A DNA stretch of 64,000 bases from Caulobacter sp. UNC358MFTsu5.1 (GTDB taxonomy: Bacteria > Pseudomonadota > Alphaproteobacteria > Caulobacterales > Caulobacteraceae): assembly GCF_000712075.1 (NCBI RefSeq), contig NZ_JONW01000009.1, positions 62,001 through 126,000 on the forward strand, given 5' to 3'. This document shows positions 26,471 through 34,366 of this stretch, one piece after another. Position numbers and translations under genes: made by a program. The notes beneath the pieces were generated by a model. The model ran no database searches, was not told the DNA's origin, and worked only from the letters and a program-made list of their open reading frames with translations. Within the stretch, counting starts at the first letter, position 1; each line of letters begins with the position of its first letter.

Positions 26471-28693
26471 CTAGTAATTCAGAGAAAGGCGCACGCCCGC
26501 ATAGCGGTGGAAGTCGCGCGCCGGCTGCAGTTCGGTGACCGTCTGGCTGCCGAAGTTGCCGTACTGGTTGGCGCCGTTCACGCCGTAGCTCTTGTCGAAC
26601 ACGTTGTTGACGAAGGCCACGACCTGCCAGCCGTCGTCCGGCTTGCGGAAGCCGCCCGAGACGTTGACCACGCCGTAGGCCTTCTGGACCGTGCCCGGGT
26701 CGGTGTTCAGCGAGAAGTTGACCTTGGTCTGATAGGCGTAGGCCGCCGAGAACAGCATTTCGTAGCTGCCGAGCGGCTGGGTGAAGTCCATGCCGGCGTT
26801 CAGCTTCCACTTGGGCGCGTTGGGCAGGGTCGCGCCCTTCAGGTCCTGGAACGAGGGCGAGCCGGCGACGCAGCCCTGGGCCGCGGTCTGGCCCGGCCAG
26901 CAGGCCGCCTTCGGGAACGAGGTGATCTTGGCGTCGACATAGGCGGCCGAGGCGTTGAACCGCAGCTCGCGGGTGACGATCGCCGTCGCCTCGACCTCCA
27001 CGCCCTTGGTCAGCACCTTGCCGACGTTGGTCAGGCGGAAGTTCTGGGTGCCGCCGATCGTGTCGATGCCCTGGGCCTGGTAGTCGTCGTACTTCACGTG
27101 GAAGGCGGTGGCGTTCAGCATCACCCGGTGATCGAGCAGCTGGCTCTTCACCCCGACCTCGAACGACTTGGACTCTTCCGGCGCGATTGGACCGACGTCG
27201 GCGCGGGCCTGGTTGAAGCCGGTCGTCAGGTCGTAGGTCTGGCCCTTGTGGCCTGTGGCGTACGAACCGAACAGCATGACGTCGTCGGTCAGCTGGTGGC
27301 GCAGGCCCAGGCGATAGGTCGCCGACTTGTCGCTGTCGCCGCCCGAGAACTTGGCGTTGCCGTTCTGGATATCGTTGAAATAGTAGCCGATGTCTTCCTT
27401 CTGGTAGCGCAGGCCGACGATCGCCGTGGTCTTGGGCAGGAAGGTCCATTCAGCCTGGCCGAACGCCGCCTTGTTCTCCGAAGTGGCCATGGCGTACCAC
27501 TGGGCCAGCGAGAAGACCGGGCCCCGCTTGAAGCTGCGGCGCAGGTCGTTGTCGCCGTAGAACAGGCCCAGGGTGTAGCGGAACGGCCCGTCGCCCGGCG
27601 ACAGCAGGCGGAACTCCTGGGTGTTGGCCTTGGCCTTGAAGTACCCGCCCTGGGAGTTCTTGATCCCGGCATAGGACGTCCGGTCGGAGTCCAGCTGGTC
27701 GTCCAGGCGGAACTGGTCGTGCGAGGTGATCGAGACCAGGGTGAAGTCCTGGGGCAGGTCGTACTCGACCTTCAGCGACTGGCCGAAGCCCTCGCTCTTC
27801 GCATAGGGCGGCGTGTCGTTGCTGACCGTCAGGTTCTCCTCGCCCGGCACGACGCCCGGCATGGTGACGTTCGCGGTCAGGCCCGGCGTGCCGCGCAGGG
27901 TGGCGCCCGGCGTATAGACCCGCATCGTCGCGTTCGAGGTGGCGACGCCGTCGATATAGCTGGCGCCCAGCGTGACCTTCAGGTCCTCGATGGGCCGCCA
28001 GACCAGCTTGCCGCGGACCGAGGTCTCGTCGCGGCCGTTGACCTTCTTGCCGTCGTACAGGTTCTTGACGTTGCCTTCGTATTCGCTGCGGCTGGCGCTC
28101 AGGCGGAAGCCCAGGGTCTCGCCGATCGGGCCCGACAGGCTGACCGCGCCGCGGTATTCGTGGTCGTCGGTGGCCAGGGCGTTGGCCAGGACGCTGAACT
28201 GCGGGGTCGGGTCGCGGGTGGTGATGTTGATCAGGCCGGCCGAAGCGCTCTTGCCGTAGAGGGTGCTCTGCGGACCGCGCAGCACTTCCACGCGCTCGAC
28301 GTCGGTCAGGTCGGAGAAGGCCCGGGCCTGGAACGAGACCGGCACGTCGTCCAGTTGGACCGCGACGCTGGGCTCGACGCCGATGCCGTAGGCGAAGGTG
28401 CCGATGCCGCGCAGCGCCACCGAGGCGTTGATCGGCTGGTCGGCCTGGCGGATGGTCAGGGACGGGGCGACGCGCGAGACGTCGGTGAATTCCTTGACGC
28501 CGGCGCTTTCCAGTTGACGGGCGGTGACGACCGAAACGGCCAGGGGCACGTTCTGGACGTTCTCGGCGCGCTTCTGGGCGGTGACGACCACCTCGTCCAG
28601 CGCGATGGCGTCGGGCGCGGCCTGGGCGAAGGCCGTGGTGGACATGGCCAGCAGGAGCGCGGGCGTGGACGCGCAGCAGAGCAGCCGCTTCAT
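26471..28693 (-). CDS. TonB-dependent outer-membrane receptor
   Basis: A 740-residue outer-membrane receptor. Signal peptide at residues 1-23 (ending AFAQA), a short DEVVVTAQKR segment of TonB-box type, plug domain (about 40-155, with VERVEVLRGPQSTLYGKSA and GLINITTRDP), then a 22-strand barrel ending in an aromatic residue (SLNY), as needed for BAM recognition. ATG at 28693 has GAGGGG upstream. It is divergent from manD and shares the palindromes in the 366-base gap. By context it takes up glucuronides or oligouronides rather than iron. Confidence 0.92.
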   Translation of the reverse strand: MKRLLCCASTPALLLAMSTTAFAQAAPDAIALDEVVVTAQKRAENVQNVPLAVSVVTARQLESAGVKEFTDVSRVAPSLTIRQADQPINASVALRGIGTFAYGIGVEPSVAVQLDDVPVSFQARAFSDLTDVERVEVLRGPQSTLYGKSASAGLINITTRDPTPQFSVLANALATDDHEYRGAVSLSGPIGETLGFRLSASRSEYEGNVKNLYDGKKVNGRDETSVRGKLVWRPIEDLKVTLGASYIDGVATSNATMRVYTPGATLRGTPGLTANVTMPGVVPGEENLTVSNDTPPYAKSEGFGQSLKVEYDLPQDFTLVSITSHDQFRLDDQLDSDRTSYAGIKNSQGGYFKAKANTQEFRLLSPGDGPFRYTLGLFYGDNDLRRSFKRGPVFSLAQWYAMATSENKAAFGQAEWTFLPKTTAIVGLRYQKEDIGYYFNDIQNGNAKFSGGDSDKSATYRLGLRHQLTDDVMLFGSYATGHKGQTYDLTTGFNQARADVGPIAPEESKSFEVGVKSQLLDHRVMLNATAFHVKYDDYQAQGIDTIGGTQNFRLTNVGKVLTKGVEVEATAIVTRELRFNASAAYVDAKITSFPKAACWPGQTAAQGCVAGSPSFQDLKGATLPNAPKWKLNAGMDFTQPLGSYEMLFSAAYAYQTKVNFSLNTDPGTVQKAYGVVNVSGGFRKPDDGWQVVAFVNNVFDKSYGVNGANQYGNFGSQTVTELQPARDFHRYAGVRLSLNY

Positions 28694-28758
28694 GGATTTC
28701 CCCTCTTCTCGACTCGTTTGGTGGCTTGTTCGCCGTGTCGATGGTCGGGAACCTAACA

Positions 28759-28773
28759 AGTGGCCAGGACACT
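28759..28773. promoter_or_regulatory. Uronate-regulator operator, copy 1
   Basis: AGTGGCCAGGACACT, a quasi-palindrome (AGTG.CC.GG.CACT), followed by TT. It is 66 bases upstream of the receptor ATG. It matches the second copy at 13 of 15 positions, including the shared core TGGCCAGG. Likely site for the FadR-type regulator encoded at 23618-24376; inference. Confidence 0.6.
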
Positions 28774-28952
28774 TTCAAGATATTCCCCTGGCCTCTCCTC
28801 CAAATTCGATGACACCGGTTTCCGAAATTTTCGCGATTCCGGCCATGTGACCGTTATATTTGATGATTTCGCGGAGGAAAGTGTTCGAGAGGTGCGGGGA
28901 TTCAAGACGCGTCGGGCGGCGCTCGCTTGACACCAGGGGTGGAAACGACGCA

Positions 28953-28967
28953 ATTGGCCAGGCCACT
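28953..28967. promoter_or_regulatory. Uronate-regulator operator, copy 2
   Basis: ATTGGCCAGGCCACT, followed by TTTTG, with the perfect core TGGCC-A-GGCCA. It lies 93 bases ahead of the manD ATG. It is nearly the same as copy 1 at 28759-28773, so both divergent promoters look to be under one regulator. Confidence 0.6.
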
Positions 28968-29059
28968 TTTGAACTCTTTCGCGAATCCTCGGGGGCTCGC
29001 GGGAGCGCGGCGCGGCCCTGCACGCCGCGCGCGCCAGTCAGGATTTACGGAAGGCCCGC

Positions 29060-30271
29060 ATGCTGAAGATCATCGACGCCAAGGTCATCGTCACCTGCCC
29101 GGGACGCAACTTCGTCACCCTGAAGATCACGACCTCCGACGGCGTGTACGGCATCGGCGACGCCACCCTGAACGGGCGCGAACTGGCCGTGGCCAGCTAT
29201 CTGACCGACCATGTCATCCCCTGCCTGATCGGCCGCGACGCTCACCAGATCGAGGACATCTGGCAGTTCCTCTACCGCGGCGCCTACTGGCGGCGGGGCC
29301 CGGTGACGATGTCGGCCGTCGCCGCCGTCGACGTGGCGCTGTGGGACATCAAGGCCAAGGTCGCTGGCCTGCCGCTGTACCAGCTGCTGGGCGGCGCCAG
29401 CCGCACCGGCGTGATGGTCTACGGCCACGCCAACGGCGCGACGATCGAGGACACGATCAATGAGGCGCTGAACTACAAGGCCATGGGCTACAAGGCCATC
29501 CGCCTGCAGACCGGCGTGCCGGGCCTGGCCAGCACCTACGGCGTCTCGGGCGACAAGCTGTTCTACGAGCCGGCCGACGCGGCCCTGCCCACCGAGAACG
29601 TCTGGTCGACCAGCAAGTACCTGCCCACCGTGCCCAAGCTGTTCGAGGCGGCGCGCAAGGCGCTTGGCGAGGAAGTGCACCTGCTGCACGACAGCCATCA
29701 CCGCCTCACGCCCATCGAGGCCGGCCGTCTGGGCAAAGACCTGGAGCCCTACCGTCCGTTCTGGCTGGAGGACGTCACCCCGGCCGAGAACCAGGCCAGC
29801 TTCCGCCTGATCCGCCAGCACACCACCACGCCCCTGGCCGTGGGCGAGGTGTTCAGCTCGATCTGGGACTGCAAGCAGCTGATCGACGAGCAGCTGATCG
29901 ACTACATCCGCACGACCATCGTCCACGCCGGCGGGATCTCGCACCTGAAGCGCATCGCCGGCCTGGCCGAGATCAACAATGTGCGCACCGGCTTCCACGG
30001 CGCCACGGACCTGTCGCCGGTGTGCATGGGCGCGGCCCTGCACTTCGACCTGTGGGTCCCGAACTTCGGCATCCAGGAATACATGCGCCACACCGCCGAT
30101 ACCGACCGGGTATTCCCGCACGCCTACACCTTCAAGGACGGCGAGCTGCACCCCGGCGAAGCGCCCGGCCATGGCGTGGACATCGACGAGGACCTGGCCG
30201 CCCAGTTCCCCTACCGCCCCGCCAGCCTGCCGGTGAACCGCCTCGAGGATGGCACCCTGTTCAACTGGTGA
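29060..30271 (+). CDS. manD: D-mannonate dehydratase (enolase superfamily, ManD/RspA)
   Basis: Converts D-mannonate to 2-keto-3-deoxygluconate in the glucuronate route. It is a 403-residue enolase-superfamily protein closely matching the ManD type. Metal ligands are visible in HDSHHRL (Asp, with the catalytic His), WLEDVTPAE (Glu) and AVGEVF (Glu), and the second catalytic His in FHGATDLSP. The N-terminal capping domain begins [28 protein letters not shown] precedes the ATG. RspA naming (starvation sensing) is historical. Glucuronate isomerase (uxaC) and fructuronate reductase (uxuB) are not in the window and must be elsewhere. Confidence 0.92.
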   Translation: MLKIIDAKVIVTCPGRNFVTLKITTSDGVYGIGDATLNGRELAVASYLTDHVIPCLIGRDAHQIEDIWQFLYRGAYWRRGPVTMSAVAAVDVALWDIKAKVAGLPLYQLLGGASRTGVMVYGHANGATIEDTINEALNYKAMGYKAIRLQTGVPGLASTYGVSGDKLFYEPADAALPTENVWSTSKYLPTVPKLFEAARKALGEEVHLLHDSHHRLTPIEAGRLGKDLEPYRPFWLEDVTPAENQASFRLIRQHTTTPLAVGEVFSSIWDCKQLIDEQLIDYIRTTIVHAGGISHLKRIAGLAEINNVRTGFHGATDLSPVCMGAALHFDLWVPNFGIQEYMRHTADTDRVFPHAYTFKDGELHPGEAPGHGVDIDEDLAAQFPYRPASLPVNRLEDGTLFNW

Positions 30272-30280
30272 TCCCGCATG

Positions 30281-30303
30281 TCCCGTCCGCCTGCCGGACG
30301 GGA
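30281..30303 (+). terminator. Strong hairpin after manD
   Basis: TCCCGTCCG-CCTGC-CGGACGGGA, a perfect 9-bp stem ten bases past the manD stop, with a second G/C-rich stem (CGCGCCGC/GCGGCGCG) right after it. No T-run, so it may act with Rho or protect the 3' end. Confidence 0.5.
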
Positions 30304-30383
30304 TCGCGCGCCGCCTTCGCGCGGCGCGACGGAGGGGATGTCCGCACCGCCCCCGCCGCGGGCGTCCCCTCCCCTTGCCGTTC

Positions 30384-30779
30384 CTAGCGTTGCTCGACGC
30401 TGGAGGCGCCGCCCTCGCTGGCCTTGTGGATGTACTGCTCGGCCACCAGCCAGGCCTTCACGGGGCGCAGCGTGCCCAGGCAGCCGGCCAGCAGGGCCGG
30501 GAACACGGTCGCGAACTGCACCCACAGCGGCGGGTTCCAGGCGACGACCGCCCAGGCCCAGATCGCGATCACCACGATGCCGACGCCGGTCATGACGAAG
30601 AAGGCCGGGCCGTCGGCCGGATCGGCAAAGCTGAAGTCCTGGCCGCAGCGGTCACAACGCTTGGCCAGCCGCAGGAAGCCCGCGAACAGCTTGCCTTCGC
30701 CGCAGCGGGGGCAGCGGCACGTCAGCCCCGCCTGCAGGCTGGTGGGGTTGTCATAGTGGGTGAGAAGGGGCCGGTCCAT
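30384..30779 (-). CDS. DUF983 family membrane protein
   Basis: A 131-residue protein with two CxxC zinc-ribbon-like pairs near the start (CRCPRCGEGKLF and CDRCGQDFS), followed by two membrane helices (FFVMTGVGIVVIAIWAWAVV and WVQFATVFPALLAGCLGTL). This is the DUF983 layout, found across alphaproteobacteria, of unknown function. ATG at 30779 is preferred to the in-frame ATG at 30800, because the latter lies inside the inverted repeat of the divergent regulator promoter. It ends in SVEQR. Divergent from the MocR-type gene, so the same operator may govern both. Confidence 0.83.
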   Translation of the reverse strand: MDRPLLTHYDNPTSLQAGLTCRCPRCGEGKLFAGFLRLAKRCDRCGQDFSFADPADGPAFFVMTGVGIVVIAIWAWAVVAWNPPLWVQFATVFPALLAGCLGTLRPVKAWLVAEQYIHKASEGGASSVEQR

Positions 30780-30797
30780 ACAATGCGCGCCTTGTTG

Positions 30798-30821
30798 CAT
30801 ACATTACCAATAGAATGTATG
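30798..30821. promoter_or_regulatory. Inverted repeat operator between DUF983 and MocR genes
   Basis: CATACATT-N8-AATGTATG, a perfect 8-bp inverted repeat, 19 bases ahead of the DUF983 ATG and 24 bases ahead of the MocR ATG. Spaced half-sites of this kind fit a GntR-type dimer. Likely autoregulatory site of the MocR protein; inference. Confidence 0.6.
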
Positions 30822-30844
30822 TATCGCGCCATGGAAAAGCAACC

Positions 30845-32215
30845 ATGACCCGCGACCGGCCCACGGCTGGCTGGCTGAGGCACGTCGCCACGGGCGGCGG
30901 CCGACCGATCTACCTGGCCCTGGTCGAGGCCCTGGAAACCGCCGTCCGCGAGGGCGAGCTGCAGCCCGGCGACCAGTTGCCGCCCCAGCGCGCCGTGGCC
31001 GACCAGCTGGGCGTCGATTTCACCACCGTGACCCGCGCCTACGGCGCCGCCCGGGCGCGCGGACTGGTCGAGGGCGCGGTGGGGCGCGGCACCTTCGTGC
31101 GTCGCCGCGCCGTGGACGACGAGGCCGGCTTGGTCGACCTGAGCATGAATCTGCCGCCCCCGCCCCAGGGCGTGTCGCTGGCCGCCCTGCTCAAGGAGAC
31201 GACCGCCGCGGTCCTCGAGCGCACCGACGTCGCGACCCTGATGGCCTATCACGCCGGGGCCGGCGCGCCGGGCCAGCGGGCCGCCGGCGCGGCCTGGCTG
31301 GCGCCGGTGCTGGGCGAGATCGGCCCCGAGCGGATCGTGGTCTGTCCCGGCGCCCAGTCGGCCTTGACCGCCGTCCTGACCACCCTCGCCAAGCCCGGCG
31401 ACCGCATCGTCGTCGAGCCCTTGACCTATCCCGGGATCATCGCCCTGGCCGAGCGCCTGGGCGTGAGGCTCGTCCCCTGCCCGGTCGACGACGAAGGATT
31501 CCTGCCCGAGGCGCTGGAGCGGCTCTGCGCCGAGGAGCGGCCGGCCGCCATCTATCTGGTTCCGACCACCCGCAATCCGGTCGCCACGACCATGGGCCTG
31601 GCGCGGCGCCGGGCGATCGCGGCCATCGTCGGGGCCAGCGACGCCTGGCTGATCGAGGACGATCCCTACAGCCGGCTGTTCGACAGTCCCCTGCCCGCCC
31701 TGGCCGCCCTGGCGCCCGAACACACCCTGCACATCGCCACCCTGTCGAAGACCCTGACGCCCGGCCTGCGGACCGCGTTCCTGGCGGCGCCGCCCGGCCC
31801 GATGGCCGCGCGGGTGGCCGAGGCGCTGCGCGCCACCGCCCTGATGGGTTCGCCCCTGACCACGGCCGTCGCCGTCCGCTGGATCCGCGACGGCCTAGCC
31901 GACCGCATCCTGGCGGGCGTGCGGCTGGAGGCCCGCGCCCGCCGCGCCATCGCCGCCGAGGTCCTGCCCGCGGCGCGCGGCGACGCCGAGAGCCTCCACG
32001 TCTGGCTGGACCTGCCCGCCGGCGTCGACCCGGCCGGCCTTCGCGCCCTGGCGGCGGCGCGCGGCCTGGCCCTGGTCACGGCCGACGCCTTCGCCGCGAC
32101 GCCCGACGCCCCCGGCGGCCTGCGCATTTCGCTGGGCGGTCCGGCCAAGGCGGCGCAGCTGCGCGAGGCCCTGGGCAATGTCGCGGCCCTGCTGAAGCCG
32201 ACCGCGATCGTCTGA
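30845..32215 (+). CDS. MocR-type GntR regulator with PLP aminotransferase domain
   Basis: A 456-residue fusion: GntR winged helix (residues about 12-78: LPPQRAVADQLGVDFTTVTRAY and the wing LVEGAVGRGTFV), a linker, and a fold-type-I aminotransferase domain from about 100 to the end. The PLP lysine is in IATLSKTLTPGLRTAF. Such regulators usually bind PLP plus an amino-compound effector. ATG at 30845 follows GGAAA; a TTG-less extension to 30815 would run through the operator. The target may be itself and the DUF983 gene. No pdx gene or gab gene is next to it, so the effector is not predictable. Confidence 0.9.
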   Translation: MTRDRPTAGWLRHVATGGGRPIYLALVEALETAVREGELQPGDQLPPQRAVADQLGVDFTTVTRAYGAARARGLVEGAVGRGTFVRRRAVDDEAGLVDLSMNLPPPPQGVSLAALLKETTAAVLERTDVATLMAYHAGAGAPGQRAAGAAWLAPVLGEIGPERIVVCPGAQSALTAVLTTLAKPGDRIVVEPLTYPGIIALAERLGVRLVPCPVDDEGFLPEALERLCAEERPAAIYLVPTTRNPVATTMGLARRRAIAAIVGASDAWLIEDDPYSRLFDSPLPALAALAPEHTLHIATLSKTLTPGLRTAFLAAPPGPMAARVAEALRATALMGSPLTTAVAVRWIRDGLADRILAGVRLEARARRAIAAEVLPAARGDAESLHVWLDLPAGVDPAGLRALAAARGLALVTADAFAATPDAPGGLRISLGGPAKAAQLREALGNVAALLKPTAIV

Positions 32216-32216
32216 A

Positions 32217-32250
32217 CCAACAAAAACCCCGGAGCCTGACGGCGCCGGGG
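32217..32250 (-). terminator. Terminator between convergent MocR and RNA-ligase genes
   Basis: CCCCGG-A-GCC-TGAC-GGC-G-CCGGGG (32227-32250). Read on the minus strand it is followed by TTTTTGTT, so it best ends the RNA-ligase transcript, though the stem could serve both directions. Confidence 0.7.
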
Positions 32251-32334
32251 TCAGTTCAAATCAAGGGGGGATACAGCTGGACAATGCGCGAAACGGCGAT
32301 TGGTTCAGCTTGGACGCGAATTTCCTTCGCGGGC

Positions 32335-32904
32335 TCAGCCCAGCGTCCACCGCGCCAGCGGAATGTGCTCGGTTCGCCCCAGCAGGCTGTGGACCAGGGT
32401 GAAGCCGCCCACGGTCCATCTGACGGGCTCGATCGCCTGCTCGCCGATCAGCTGCCGGTCGTAGAGCATCGTCACGTGCGGGGTGAAGGTCTTGTCCACC
32501 CACTTGCCGCCGCCGGCTCTCGCCATCGCCAGGCCCAGGTCGCGCTGGAAGGCCTTCAGCGCCTCCAGCCCGTCGCCGCCTTGCAGGACGAAGGGATTGT
32601 TGCCGCCGTTGTGGAAGCTGGCGGCGCGGTCGAAGGCCACCTCGAAGGGCGCGGTCGCGATCGCCTGAGCCGCCTCGCCGGCCATGGCCACGATGTCGCG
32701 CCGCACGCCGGCATGGTCGCCCAGATGGTGCAGCGTGATGTGGAAGCGCTCGGCCGCCAGCGGCCGGCCGCTCAGCCGGTGCGCCGTGCGCAGCGCATCG
32801 GCCCGCCGGGCGATGTCGGCCGCCGTCGCCGGGTCGGGAAAGATCGCGAAGAACAGCCGGTCGGTGGCCGGCGGCACGTCGAAGAGGGAGAACTGGTCGG
32901 ACAC
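32335..32904 (-). CDS. 2'-5' RNA ligase family protein (ThpR type)
   Basis: A 189-residue 2H phosphoesterase-fold protein. Both signature histidine motifs are visible: HITL (in RFHITLHHLGDH) and HVTM (in FTPHVTMLYD). Enzymes of this group open 2',3'-cyclic phosphates or ligate tRNA halves in vitro; the cellular role is unclear. GTG at 32904 (start VSDQFSLFD) is chosen because homologues start this way and because the in-frame ATG at 32994 would leave only eight bases to the divergent gene. Probably cytosolic. It is transcribed alone. Confidence 0.82.
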   Translation of the reverse strand: MSDQFSLFDVPPATDRLFFAIFPDPATAADIARRADALRTAHRLSGRPLAAERFHITLHHLGDHAGVRRDIVAMAGEAAQAIATAPFEVAFDRAASFHNGGNNPFVLQGGDGLEALKAFQRDLGLAMARAGGGKWVDKTFTPHVTMLYDRQLIGEQAIEPVRWTVGGFTLVHSLLGRTEHIPLARWTLG

Positions 32905-33002
32905 CCCCGCACCCTGCCCGGATTCCGGGACCGGCGCCACGACCTCCCAACACGCGAAACCAGGGGCTAGCGCACAACCGCGCCGAGTGGTCATCTTGCG
33001 GC

Positions 33003-33593
33003 ATGCAGGTCGCCCCGCCCACCCACGATCTCCTGGTCCACGCCCGCACGATGATCAGCATCATCATGGGCCTCAGCCTGGCGCGGCTGCTGAACGGCGT
33101 CGCCGGCCTGATCCAGCATCCCAAGAAGGAGCACCTGTGGTGGCCCCACCTGTGCTGGGTGCTCTACATGATGGTCTCGATCACCGCCTTCTGGTGGTGG
33201 CAGTTCCAGCTGACCGAACTGCGGGCCCTCACCTTCGAGACCTATCTCTTCCTGATCTCGGAAGCGGCGATGATCTTCCTGCTGTGCAGCGTGATCTTCC
33301 CCACCGAGATCAGCGAGTACGACGGCTACGGCGACTACTTCATGTCGCGGCGGGCCTGGTTCTTCGGCCTGCTGATCGTCAGCCTTCTCATGGACGTCCT
33401 GGACACCCTGCTGAAGGGCGTGGCGCACTTCCTGAGCCTCAGCCCGGAATATCCGATCCGCATCGCCCTGATGGTCGGGCTCAGCCTGGCCGGCTGCTTC
33501 ATCCGCAACCTGCGCTTCCACACGCTCTTCGCCGGCGGCGCCCTGATCTATTTCGTGATCTACGTCGCCCGCCACTACGGCCACATTCAGTAG
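33003..33593 (+). CDS. Hypothetical five-helix membrane protein
   Basis: A 196-residue membrane protein with about five hydrophobic segments (for instance MISIIMGLSLARLLNGVAGL, WVLYMMVSITAFWWWQF, YLFLISEAAMIFLLCSVIF, WFFGLLIVSLLMDVL and AGGALIYFVIYVA). I recognise no named family. Tryptophan and aromatic content is high in helix two. The ATG at 33003 has no good ribosome-binding site. It lies 74 bases before the M15 peptidase gene on the same strand, with which it shares no obvious function. Confidence 0.78.
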   Translation: MQVAPPTHDLLVHARTMISIIMGLSLARLLNGVAGLIQHPKKEHLWWPHLCWVLYMMVSITAFWWWQFQLTELRALTFETYLFLISEAAMIFLLCSVIFPTEISEYDGYGDYFMSRRAWFFGLLIVSLLMDVLDTLLKGVAHFLSLSPEYPIRIALMVGLSLAGCFIRNLRFHTLFAGGALIYFVIYVARHYGHIQ

Positions 33594-33667
33594 GCGCCCC
33601 TTGAGAAATTCCCGCTTGGATTGTGTCGCGTAAACGCTAACCTCTGACGGCACCAGGAGGGGCGCTC

Positions 33668-34105
33668 ATGAAACTCAGCGCGCATTTCTCGCTCGAGGAA
33701 TTCACGATCTCCAGCAAGGCCCTGTCGATGGGCGTGAAGAACGACCCGACGCCCGCGCATCTGGAGAACCTCAAGCGGCTGGCCGAACGGATGGAGGGGG
33801 TCCGGGCGCTGTTCAACCGGCCGATCGAGATCACCAGCGCCTATCGCAATCCCCAGGTGAACGCCGCGGTCGGGGGCGTGCCCAACTCGGCCCACGCCCT
33901 GGGCCACGCCGCCGACTTCCATGTCGACAGCCTCACCGACCTGGAAGCCGCCAAGACCATCCGCGACAGCGGGCTGAAGTTCGACCAGCTGATCTACGAG
34001 AAGAGCCGCTGCGTGCACATCAGCTTCGATCCCAGGCTGCGCCAGCAGGTCTTGCGCCAGCCCGGCGGTCCCGGCTCGACGGTCTATAACGGCCTGGAAC
34101 CCTAG
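33668..34105 (+). CDS. M15-type peptidase (D-Ala-D-Ala carboxypeptidase-like)
   Basis: A 145-residue zinc-peptidase-fold protein of the Peptidase M15_3 type, usually acting on peptidoglycan stems. Zinc ligands are visible in SAHALGHAADFHVD (His, Asp) and CVHISF (His). The N-terminus LSAHFSLEEFTISSKAL is typical. No signal peptide, so it stays in the cytosol unless released by a holin or lysis; phage endolysins often look like this, but no phage gene is near. Very good ribosome-binding site (AGGAGGGG). A partial palindrome TAAACGCTAA lies upstream at about 33630. Confidence 0.82.
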   Translation: MKLSAHFSLEEFTISSKALSMGVKNDPTPAHLENLKRLAERMEGVRALFNRPIEITSAYRNPQVNAAVGGVPNSAHALGHAADFHVDSLTDLEAAKTIRDSGLKFDQLIYEKSRCVHISFDPRLRQQVLRQPGGPGSTVYNGLEP

Positions 34106-34366
34106 GCTTCCGATCTCACGCGCCGGTATTTCCCGTACGCGGCGGGGCGAACCTTCGCTTCCGGGCGTTTCAGGAACCGATGGCTTTCGCCCGCATTTCG
34201 CGACGGGTGTTCCGCACACGTCTGATCGCGCCGGTTGAAATATAAATCCGAAACTCCGGATGCGCGGCGATGAAATATATGCGTTCTCTTCGCGTGCCTC
34301 GTCGCGCGAATCCTGCACAGTGGCTTGCGTGAGACGAACAATCAAAACACAGGGCTAAATACCGAA
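34106..34366 (+). promoter_or_regulatory. Promoter region of the histidine kinase
   Basis: 260 bases without a gene, less G/C-rich than the surroundings, especially at 34234-34280 (AAATATAAAT and AAATATATG). No clear promoter match or operator was found. The lower G/C continues into the first 150 bases of the kinase gene. Confidence 0.4.

Larger units (their letters stand above)
28694..29059. promoter_or_regulatory. Divergent promoter region, TonB receptor / manD
   Basis: 366 bases with no gene. It holds two related palindromes (separate entries) about 194 bases apart, one near each gene start, and an A/T-rich centre (28795-28880). manD has GGAAGG 7-9 bases ahead of its ATG. No coding potential seen. 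Confidence 0.7.

Noticed and set aside
26348..28756. 800-codon open frame on the plus strand opposite the TonB receptor
   Set aside because: Composition artefact with no recognisable domain; the minus strand has signal peptide, plug and barrel motifs.
33625..33645. Second LacI-like palindrome (GTAAACGCTAAC) ahead of the M15 peptidase
   Set aside because: Only part of the symmetry remains; too weak compared with 63420-63431.
33668..34105. Prophage remnant, because the M15 peptidase looks like a phage endolysin
   Set aside because: No holin, tail, integrase or att repeats near; the gene is on its own among core genes.
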